From Candidatus Methanomethylophilaceae archaeon (lineage in GTDB: Archaea; Thermoplasmatota; Thermoplasmata; Methanomassiliicoccales; Methanomethylophilaceae): 6,517 bases of DNA. Made by a program: the position numbers and the translations under genes. The notes under the pieces were generated by a model. The model saw nothing but the letters and a program-made list of their open reading frames with translations. It was not told where the DNA came from and did no database searches. The stretch lies in contig SKHQ01000015.1 of assembly GCA_007116915.1 (NCBI GenBank), positions 1 to 6,517 on the forward strand. Reading direction: 5' to 3'. Below are positions 1 through 4,971 of this stretch, piece by piece. How positions within the stretch are numbered: position 1 is the first letter of the stretch; each line of letters starts with the position of its first letter.

Positions 1-1957
1 CCATCGTGTGCCCTCCTTCTCCTTGCAGGAATGGGGAAGGTCACGGATCGATGGCAGGATCATGCTGGGACGCTTCCTGAAGGGCAAGGTGCGTTACGTA
101 CTGGATGAGGACGTGCCCCTACTCGTCAAGGCCTATCGTCAGGAGCCGTTGCGCGACGGCGATGATGCCTTGCTGCGCCACATGGAGGCCGAGGAGGGAA
201 TGAGCATCCGCCAACTGGTCAACGTCACCGGCAGGGAGAAGTCGGATGTCAAGGAGGCCATCGACCGTCTGGACCGCAACCTCCACATCCACCGCCGTTA
301 CGAGGAGAAGGAGGACTGGGGATCGGAGAACTTCTACCTCCCCTTGAGCTGTGACGATTATGCGGGCGACCCCTGGTTGGAGCTGGTGGCCCGTGCCGTG
401 CGCGGTCACGGACCGATAGCACCGAACGCGCTGTCATCGATGCTCGGTCTACCGTCGGAACTGCTCCGCCATTACGTCACGGAACTGGGCATAAGCACCA
501 TAAACGTGGGCGAGGCCCATGCGGCGATGTGGGTCTTCCCCGAGGAGGTCCCCTTGATAATGGACGCCCGCCCCTCGGCGGACCTGACCAGGGTGGCATC
601 GCTCTTCGACCCCGACATCCTGCCCCGTTGGGGGGAGATCATGGCCCGCCACGGCGACCGCCTGATATACCCGGTCGTGCGGGGGACCTCCCTCTTGGGA
701 GCGATGGAGATATGGGAGATGTCGGGTGCGGTGGAGGTCCGTTCGGTGGACCTCGACGACCCCGATGACCTGGAGGAGGCGCTGGATGCCCTCGATCGGG
801 TCATGCCCTACTTCGCCATGCGCGGCTTCGACCTCTTCCGCGTGCGCGAGGTCCTCGGTTCGGAACCGGACCTGCTCGATGAGAAGGTACTCGGATTACT
901 GTCCTCCAAAGGCTACGGCTACGTGAACGGCTTCCTCGCCAAGGGGCGCTACGTGCCGCGGACCATGGATTGGGACGAGATACTCAGTCTGGTGTTCTGG
1001 AGGCAGCACATACACCGCGAGAGACGCTTCGCCACACTGTCGGAGGCGGTGAGCGGGATGGGCGCCATACGCAACGACTCCGAGCTGATGGCCCGGGTGC
1101 GGGAGGTGACCAGCGCCAAACGCGGCATGGAGCGCGGTTACCTGATGTCGATGATGGTGATACCGCCGTTCGCCTCCTACACCGTGAGGGAGCATGCGGC
1201 GGTGTTCCGCGCCGCCCGCAACGCCGAGATAGACGCCGACATGAGGATGCTAATCTCGGTCATCAAGGACCGTCAGCCCATAACCCGTCGCGACTTGTTG
1301 TCCAACTCCACGCTGGGCGAGGTGCGCAGCGCCGATGCCCTGCGTAATCTCCGCCGCGGTTCCATCATCTACACCGACATGGACAACCGCTACAACCTGG
1401 TGCCCCTGCGCGAGATGCCCTTGGATCAGGCTCACGACCAGGTCATGAGGATGATGTTCCGCAACTTCGGCATCTTCAGTGCCGAGCAGCTGTCCATGAT
1501 GCTCGGCGGCGACATCAACATGCGTCAGCTGCGCTCCTCCCTGGCCCGCCTGGAGGACGAGGGCTTTTTGGTGAAGGGATTCCTCCTCCATGGTCAGGCG
1601 ACCGTGTACTGGATGATGGCCGAGGACGCGTCGTCGGAGGTCCCCCGTTTCCGTGACCAGGCGGTCATCGGGACGCAGGACAACCTCCACGTCTACCTGC
1701 GCCACACACCCAACCGCGATTTCGACACCAACGAGAACCTCATCTTCGATGGCACCGATATCGTCGGTGCCTACGTCGGCAAGCTATCCGCTGACCGCAT
1801 CACCATCGAATCATTCCGCGGTTCCGACGCGGCACTCCGCACGCTGAAGGATATGGCCCGCAGCCGCAGAGTGCCGATCAACGATCCCGCCGACCCCGAT
1901 GTCGACGATTGGGATATATGGGAGTTCTATCGCAAGACCCACCCGGGCGAGTCCTAG
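1..1957 (+). CDS. Multi-winged-helix DNA-binding protein, AlkZ/Lhr C-terminal-like (5' partial)
   Basis: The reading frame is open to the left edge, so the gene very probably starts upstream; the GTG at 8 is only the first start-like codon. Residues here count from that GTG. Residues about 18-45 (GRF..G..RYVL.E.V.LL) resemble a segment of Lhr-type helicases. Winged-helix-like segments follow at about 54-100, 126-170, 415-466 and 479-536. A beta-rich segment at about 195-250, containing SLFDPDILPRW and IYPVVRGTSLLGAMEI, matches the pattern of the AlkZ/YcaQ (HTH_42) family, where an 'LPxxxGDRLVGRxDL' strand pair follows a winged helix. The C-terminal part, about 550-620, looks like the mixed beta tail of the same families. 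I see no helicase motifs in this part and no AlkZ-type N-terminal QxQ/QxD catalytic motif. The likely role is DNA binding in repair, either as the C-terminal half of an Lhr-like helicase or as a glycosylase-like protein. It ends in TAG, sharing CTAG with the convergent thi4. The coding call is firm; the exact function is not. Confidence 0.72.
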   Translation, partial: HRVPSFSLQEWGRSRIDGRIMLGRFLKGKVRYVLDEDVPLLVKAYRQEPLRDGDDALLRHMEAEEGMSIRQLVNVTGREKSDVKEAIDRLDRNLHIHRRYEEKEDWGSENFYLPLSCDDYAGDPWLELVARAVRGHGPIAPNALSSMLGLPSELLRHYVTELGISTINVGEAHAAMWVFPEEVPLIMDARPSADLTRVASLFDPDILPRWGEIMARHGDRLIYPVVRGTSLLGAMEIWEMSGAVEVRSVDLDDPDDLEEALDALDRVMPYFAMRGFDLFRVREVLGSEPDLLDEKVLGLLSSKGYGYVNGFLAKGRYVPRTMDWDEILSLVFWRQHIHRERRFATLSEAVSGMGAIRNDSELMARVREVTSAKRGMERGYLMSMMVIPPFASYTVREHAAVFRAARNAEIDADMRMLISVIKDRQPITRRDLLSNSTLGEVRSADALRNLRRGSIIYTDMDNRYNLVPLREMPLDQAHDQVMRMMFRNFGIFSAEQLSMMLGGDINMRQLRSSLARLEDEGFLVKGFLLHGQATVYWMMAEDASSEVPRFRDQAVIGTQDNLHVYLRHTPNRDFDTNENLIFDGTDIVGAYVGKLSADRITIESFRGSDAALRTLKDMARSRRVPINDPADPDVDDWDIWEFYRKTHPGES

Positions 1958-2727
1958 GCCTCGCGTTCCAATATCATCTCCGCCACCCGGCGCCCGGACA
2001 GCAGCATGCCTCCGAATATAGGTCCCATGCGCGGTGCGCCCATGACGGCGTTGCAGGCCATGCCGGTGACGTACAGGCGCGGATACACTTCGACGGTGTT
2101 CTCCACCGTCAGCTTCTCGGCGACATCACACCACAGGGAACGCTCCCCCTCCACCTTGCCGCTGGGGGTGTTGAGGCGGCCGACCTTCCTCTCCACGACG
2201 CGAACCACTTCGCAGTCGTGTCCCGTCCCGTCGATGACGTATTTGGACCGCACCATCACCGGGTCGACGTGCAGGCCGGCGACACCGACCGCCGACCAGT
2301 TGATGACCACACCATCGACCCGCCCTTCGCGTATGACGACATCCTCCACCGTCATGGCGTTGAACATCCTGGCACCGGCGGAGACGGCGGCGGCGATCAA
2401 TTTGGCGGTAGCCTCGACGCTGTCGGCGGTGTGGTAACCGTCACCTTCGTCGGTCACCTTGATTCCCGCATCCACCAGTTCCTGCCGCCCTTCGTCCTGG
2501 ACGACGATTATCGGGAAGTTCATGCCTCCGCCCCACATGCCCCCTCCGGGGGAGAGCTTACGCTCGAAGATGATAGTCTTCAGCCCACCCTCGGCCAGAT
2601 GACGTGCGGCGACCAGTGCCGACGGCCCACCGCCGACAACGACGACGTCGGTGTCCAATGCATCTGTGAACTCCTTGTGGAACCGGTCCAATATCTTGCG
2701 CGTAACCATCACTTCATCCAAAGCCAT
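1954..2727 (-). CDS. thi4: Sulfide-dependent thiazole synthase, archaeal Thi4 (His type)
   Basis: Thi4 makes the thiazole precursor of thiamine from NAD and glycine; archaeal members have also been annotated as ribose-1,5-bisphosphate isomerase. The 257-residue protein is full length for the family. Counting from the ATG at 2727, it has the Rossmann dinucleotide motif GGGPSA at 32-37, an acidic residue ending strand 2 (E55 in IIFER), the Gly-rich SPGGGMWGGGM at 59-69, and the C-terminal VTGMACNAVMGAPRMGPIFG at 220-239. His153 in AGLHVDP stands where yeast THI4 has the sulfur-donating Cys205. From knowledge of methanogen homologues, this marks a true catalyst that uses free sulfide and Fe(II), not a suicide enzyme. 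A GTG at 2736 is in frame, but AAGGAG overlaps it and lies 8 nt before the ATG, so the ATG is preferred. It is divergent from an HTH regulator and convergent with the winged-helix gene. Confidence 0.95.
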   Translation of the reverse strand: MALDEVMVTRKILDRFHKEFTDALDTDVVVVGGGPSALVAARHLAEGGLKTIIFERKLSPGGGMWGGGMNFPIIVVQDEGRQELVDAGIKVTDEGDGYHTADSVEATAKLIAAAVSAGARMFNAMTVEDVVIREGRVDGVVINWSAVGVAGLHVDPVMVRSKYVIDGTGHDCEVVRVVERKVGRLNTPSGKVEGERSLWCDVAEKLTVENTVEVYPRLYVTGMACNAVMGAPRMGPIFGGMLLSGRRVAEMILEREA

Positions 2728-2735
2728 CTGTGTCA

Positions 2736-2741
2736 CTCCTT
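2736..2741 (-). promoter_or_regulatory. Shine-Dalgarno of thi4, decides ATG start
   Basis: On the minus strand AAGGAG ends 8 nt before the ATG at 2727. Its last G is the first base of the in-frame GTG at 2736, so a start at that GTG would have no room for this site. This favours the ATG and a protein three residues shorter than the longest frame. Confidence 0.7.
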
Positions 2742-2797
2742 GACACGGCCAATGACGGCGCTGTAGAAAAAACCTATCGTAAGTCAGACATAACAGG

Positions 2798-2805
2798 ACT
2801 TAAAC
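2798..2805 (-). promoter_or_regulatory. Candidate TATA box for thi4
   Basis: The minus strand reads GTTTAAGT here, an archaeal TATA-like octamer. Transcription starting about 25 bases downstream (near 2776) would give a leader of about 49 nt that contains the AAGGAG site. The sequence is near-palindromic and only 2 bases from the box proposed for the divergent HTH gene, so the assignment of each box to its gene is an inference. Confidence 0.4.
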
Positions 2806-2806
2806 C

Positions 2807-2815
2807 CTTAAATAT
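2807..2815 (+). promoter_or_regulatory. TATA box of HTH regulator gene (leaderless)
   Basis: CTTAAATAT is centred about 26 bases before the ATG at 2837. No Shine-Dalgarno-like sequence lies between box and start (the intervening bases are CGTTAACTCGTTTGCATTCCA-like, with no GGAGG or GGTG core). This geometry is typical of a leaderless archaeal transcript starting at or next to the start codon. Confidence 0.62.
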
Positions 2816-2836
2816 CGTTAACTCGTTTGCATTCCA

Positions 2837-3214
2837 ATGAAGATACCCTGCGAACTCATCGTGTGGTATGTGCTTCCCACCATCCGACGGGAGCTCGCCC
2901 GGGAGCTGGTTGAGAACCACTCCATGACCCAGGCGGAGGTGGCAAGACGTTTCGGAGTCACCGATGCCGCTATCTCCCAATATCTGAAGAAGAAGCGGGG
3001 CGCCAACCCGGAGATGGAACAGGGCGTAGGCTACGATGAGTTCAAAGAGGAGATCTCAAAGTCCGCGGTCCTCATCAAGGAAGGGAATGCCGACATCGTG
3101 TCCGAGACCTGCCGAATCTGTGGCGTGGTGAAGGACAGCGGCATGCTATCCCGCATCTACGAGGTGCAGCTGGGTTATCGCCCACCTTCCTGCGTGTGTC
3201 CTAAGGAGCGTTGA
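2837..3214 (+). CDS. Archaeal HTH transcriptional regulator with four-cysteine C-terminal motif
   Basis: This is a 125-residue protein. The N-terminal part begins MKIPCELIVWYVLPTIRREL, a pattern of the archaeal COG2522-type regulators and, as I recall it, of the DNA-binding part of archaeal ThiR proteins. A helix-turn-helix follows at about 30-52 (MTQAEVARRFGVTDAAISQYL), with the 'AAISQYL' recognition helix typical of Cro/XRE folds. The tail has C92-x2-C95 and C119-x-C121, enough to bind a metal or an Fe-S cluster; Cys5 is a further conserved-looking cysteine. No ThiN ligand domain follows, so it is not a complete ThiR. The gene is divergent from thi4 and overlaps the end of ogg1 by 40 bp. 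The ATG fits a leaderless start. DNA-binding function is well supported; the ligand and targets are unknown. Control of thi4 or of itself is an inference from position. Confidence 0.88.
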   Translation: MKIPCELIVWYVLPTIRRELARELVENHSMTQAEVARRFGVTDAAISQYLKKKRGANPEMEQGVGYDEFKEEISKSAVLIKEGNADIVSETCRICGVVKDSGMLSRIYEVQLGYRPPSCVCPKER

Positions 3215-4011
3215 TCTCCCACCATCTGGAATAGGAATTCTTGGGCATATCCCGCCCCGTCGCCGAAACGTGAGCGACCGAATTCTGACAAGGCACGGTA
3301 GTTGCCATATATGCCGTAGTGTTCATTGAGGCATCGTTTTATCCGCGCATCCACCGGAAAGGCCTCGAGGTGGTCCATGGCGAACAATGACACACAATCG
3401 GCCACCTTGTCGCCCACGCCATCGATTCCCTTCAGTTCCGTCACGCATTCCTCATAAGTGAGGTGGCGGAACCCATCGATGCAGATCTCATTGTCTTCAA
3501 CTCTGCGGGCCAGACGGACGAGGCGTTCGCAGCGGTATCCGAGGCGGCAGCCGTTCAGCCTCTCCTCGTCATCGAGTATCTGTTCCGGCCGCGGGAAGGC
3601 ATGGCCGCCATCGATGGCGTCACCGAACTCCCGGCAGACGTTCTCCACCATCGTGCCGATGCGGGCGACGTTGGCGTTGGTGGCGAGAAGATAGGTCGCC
3701 AGACATTCCCAGGGGTCCTGACGCAACAGGCGCAACCCGTGGTACTTTACCACCAGCTCCTTGACCAGTGAATCCGCCTGGGAGATGTCGGCGTAAATCG
3801 ATTCCACATCGTCATCGATACGCAGGTAGGCCGCCAGACGCGATGCGGGGACGTCATCGAAGTAAATGCCCCCCTCTCCCTGCCGCAAGGTCACGACACG
3901 GTCGCCTAGCACTCCTTTCCAATCATCGCCTTGTTTGCGCCAGCGATGTGCCTGTCCGCATCCCAACGTCAGGTCTAGGTTCAAAGGGGCAATAGAAAGG
4001 AAACCGGTCAT
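3175..4011 (-). CDS. ogg1: 8-oxoguanine DNA glycosylase/AP lyase, OGG1 family
   Basis: This enzyme removes 8-oxoguanine and can cut the abasic strand by beta-elimination. The 278-residue protein has the TATA-binding-protein-like N-terminal part with LDLTLGCGQAHRW (12-24), then the helix-hairpin-helix LKGIDGVGDKVADC (193-206) with catalytic Lys202 and the Gly/Pro-Asp pair at PVDARI, Asp221. These lie 19 residues apart, as Lys249 and Asp268 do in human OGG1. By alignment from memory, the 8-oxoG pocket residues of human OGG1 are kept: Gly42 as G19, Cys253 as C206, Gln315 as Q257 and Phe319 as F261; Arg154 and Arg204 correspond to R117 and R160. This places it in the OGG1 class and not the shorter Ogg2 or AGOG classes. 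A TAG codon lies directly before the ATG in frame, fixing the start. Its last 12 codons and stop lie over the HTH gene. It is divergent from the endonuclease IV-like gene. Confidence 0.95.
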   Translation of the reverse strand: MTGFLSIAPLNLDLTLGCGQAHRWRKQGDDWKGVLGDRVVTLRQGEGGIYFDDVPASRLAAYLRIDDDVESIYADISQADSLVKELVVKYHGLRLLRQDPWECLATYLLATNANVARIGTMVENVCREFGDAIDGGHAFPRPEQILDDEERLNGCRLGYRCERLVRLARRVEDNEICIDGFRHLTYEECVTELKGIDGVGDKVADCVSLFAMDHLEAFPVDARIKRCLNEHYGIYGNYRALSEFGRSRFGDGAGYAQEFLFQMVGDQRSLGHTQEGGR

Positions 4012-4072
4012 CTAGAGCCCCCGTAAAGCCGGGTAACGCCTGATACCATCCATGTCCCCTACTAAGTCCAGG

Positions 4073-4082
4073 CGGTTAAATA
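4073..4082 (+). promoter_or_regulatory. Distal TATA-like box between ogg1 and nfo
   Basis: CGGTTAAATA is a good archaeal TATA-like element. On the plus strand it would direct starts near 4105, giving a leader of about 20 nt to the nfo ATG at 4126. Read on the minus strand (TATTTAACCG) it would serve ogg1, with a start near 4053 and a leader of about 40 nt. Which gene uses it cannot be settled from sequence. Confidence 0.45.
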
Positions 4083-4093
4083 GATTGTGCGAA

Positions 4094-4102
4094 CCGTTAA
4101 AT
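4094..4102 (+). promoter_or_regulatory. TATA box of nfo, leaderless geometry
   Basis: CCGTTAAAT is centred about 26 bases before the ATG at 4126, the spacing of an archaeal leaderless start. It is a near copy of the box 21 bp upstream and of CCCTTAAAT before the HTH regulator gene (2805-2813). Confidence 0.5.
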
Positions 4103-4125
4103 CCCATCATGCGGTGGTTCGGGAC

Positions 4126-4926
4126 ATGGTCCATGTGGGTACGGCGGGACAGCCTCCGGGCAGCCGGGGTCCAGTGGATGCCCTGCGACGGTTGGCGGCA
4201 GCAGGCCTCGACGCCATGGAGGTGCAGTTCGTTAGGCAAGTGTCCATGCCTCTTGACAGCGCGAGGGCGGTAGGCGAGGAGGCGGCCAACCTGGGCATCA
4301 GGCTGAGCGCCCACGCTCCTTACTACGTGAACTTCAACTCCGACAAGGAAGGTGTACGTCAACGCTCGGTCGCTTGGACCTTCGAGACCCTCCGTCGTGT
4401 CGATGCCATGGGCGCCATCGTGGCGGTGGTGCACGCCGCCGCCTACGGCAGCCGTCCCGACGATGCGACCGCCGCCGTTATCGGTGGTCTCAACGAAGTG
4501 AGGTCATTGATGGACGAGGCCGGTCTCCAAGCGCTGATCGGACTGGAGACCATGGGCAAGAAAGGTAGTTGGGGAACCTTGGAGGAGATATCTGCGGTTT
4601 GCGCCAAGGTCGAGGGTACCGTTCCGGTGCTGGATTTCGCCCATCTCCACGCCCGTTCCGGTGGCGGTATACGCTCCGAGGACGACTTCATGTCCCTGAT
4701 CCAGACGTCAAGGGACATCTCCGGCCGGGACCCGCACTGCCACTGCTCCGGTGTGGAGTACGGTGAAAAGGGAGAGAGAAAACATCTTCCACTGGACTCC
4801 AATCAGCCGGACTATCGGCTTCTTGCTCCTCTATCGAAAGAGCTTGGGAATGATGCGGTACTGATAGTGGAATCGCCACTCCAAATCGATGATGCGGTCC
4901 TCCTCAAAGGCATGATGAGGATGTGA
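4126..4926 (+). CDS. nfo: Endonuclease IV-like AP endonuclease (TIM barrel)
   Basis: This is a 266-residue protein of the archaeal endonuclease IV (COG0648) group, which cleaves 5' of abasic sites and trims blocked 3' ends, using a metal cluster in a TIM barrel. The ATG at 4126 is chosen because the family begins with a strand like VGTAGQP right after Met and a TATA box sits 26 bases upstream. An in-frame GTG at 4087 would add 13 residues with no family match. Visible metal-ligand candidates are His63 (SAHAPYY), His103 (VVHAAAYG), Glu141 (GLETMGK), Asp170 and His173 (VLDFAHLHAR), His206 (HCHCSGVEYG), His220 (GEKGERKHLPL) and Glu249 (IVESP). The GEKGERKH segment replaces the DxH pair of E. coli Nfo, as is usual in the archaeal branch. 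Its neighbour ogg1 produces its substrate. It ends in TGA followed by a T7 run. Confidence 0.92.
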   Translation: MVHVGTAGQPPGSRGPVDALRRLAAAGLDAMEVQFVRQVSMPLDSARAVGEEAANLGIRLSAHAPYYVNFNSDKEGVRQRSVAWTFETLRRVDAMGAIVAVVHAAAYGSRPDDATAAVIGGLNEVRSLMDEAGLQALIGLETMGKKGSWGTLEEISAVCAKVEGTVPVLDFAHLHARSGGGIRSEDDFMSLIQTSRDISGRDPHCHCSGVEYGEKGERKHLPLDSNQPDYRLLAPLSKELGNDAVLIVESPLQIDDAVLLKGMMRM

Positions 4927-4929
4927 ACA

Positions 4930-4936
4930 TTTTTTT
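4930..4936 (+). terminator. T7 run after nfo
   Basis: Seven Ts begin three bases after the nfo stop codon, and no hairpin is needed for archaeal oligo-T termination. The run also leads into TTTTTTAAC, which could be the TATA box of the next gene, so both uses are possible. Confidence 0.45.
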
Positions 4937-4939
4937 AAC
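4931..4939 (+). promoter_or_regulatory. Candidate TATA box of zinc-ribbon gene
   Basis: TTTTTTAAC lies about 37 bases before the ATG at 4972. A transcript starting about 25 bases on (near 4960) would have a leader of about 12 nt, just long enough for the AAGGTG ribosome site. Confidence 0.4.
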
Positions 4940-4946
4940 CACAGGA

Positions 4947-4958
4947 CGATAACTATCG
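4947..4958. repeat. Inverted repeat CGATA-AC-TATCG
   Basis: Perfect 5-bp arms are separated by 2 bp, between the candidate TATA box and the likely transcription start of the zinc-ribbon gene. This is a suitable place for a small operator, but a repeat this short can arise by chance. Confidence 0.35.
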
Positions 4959-4960
4959 CC

Positions 4961-4966
4961 AAGGTG
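4961..4966 (+). promoter_or_regulatory. Shine-Dalgarno of zinc-ribbon gene
   Basis: AAGGTG lies 5 nt before the ATG at 4972 and can pair with the archaeal 16S tail (anti-SD CACCTCC). It supports this start and contrasts with the leaderless-looking HTH and nfo genes. Confidence 0.5.
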
Positions 4967-4971
4967 CTAAG

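Noticed and set aside
1250..1705. Minus-strand open frame inside the winged-helix gene
   Set aside because: It is a shadow frame with no start signals or recognisable motif, and the plus-strand frame shows ordered domains here.
1955..2437. Pyrrolysine readthrough of the TAG ending the winged-helix gene
   Set aside because: The extension would simply be the antisense of thi4 with no domain, and no downstream element is visible; I keep TAG as a stop.
1909..2766. Long plus-strand open frame opposite thi4
   Set aside because: It is antisense to a clearly conserved enzyme, its His/Asp-rich translation matches nothing I know, and GC-rich codon use of thi4 explains the lack of stops.
2728..2800. 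TPP riboswitch in the thi4 leader
   Set aside because: The predicted leader is only about 49 nt and lacks the CUGAGA-type thi-box core, so control is more likely at transcription.
4087..4125. Upstream GTG start for nfo
   Set aside because: The extra 13 residues do not match the family N-terminus, and this region contains the TATA box best placed for the ATG at 4126.
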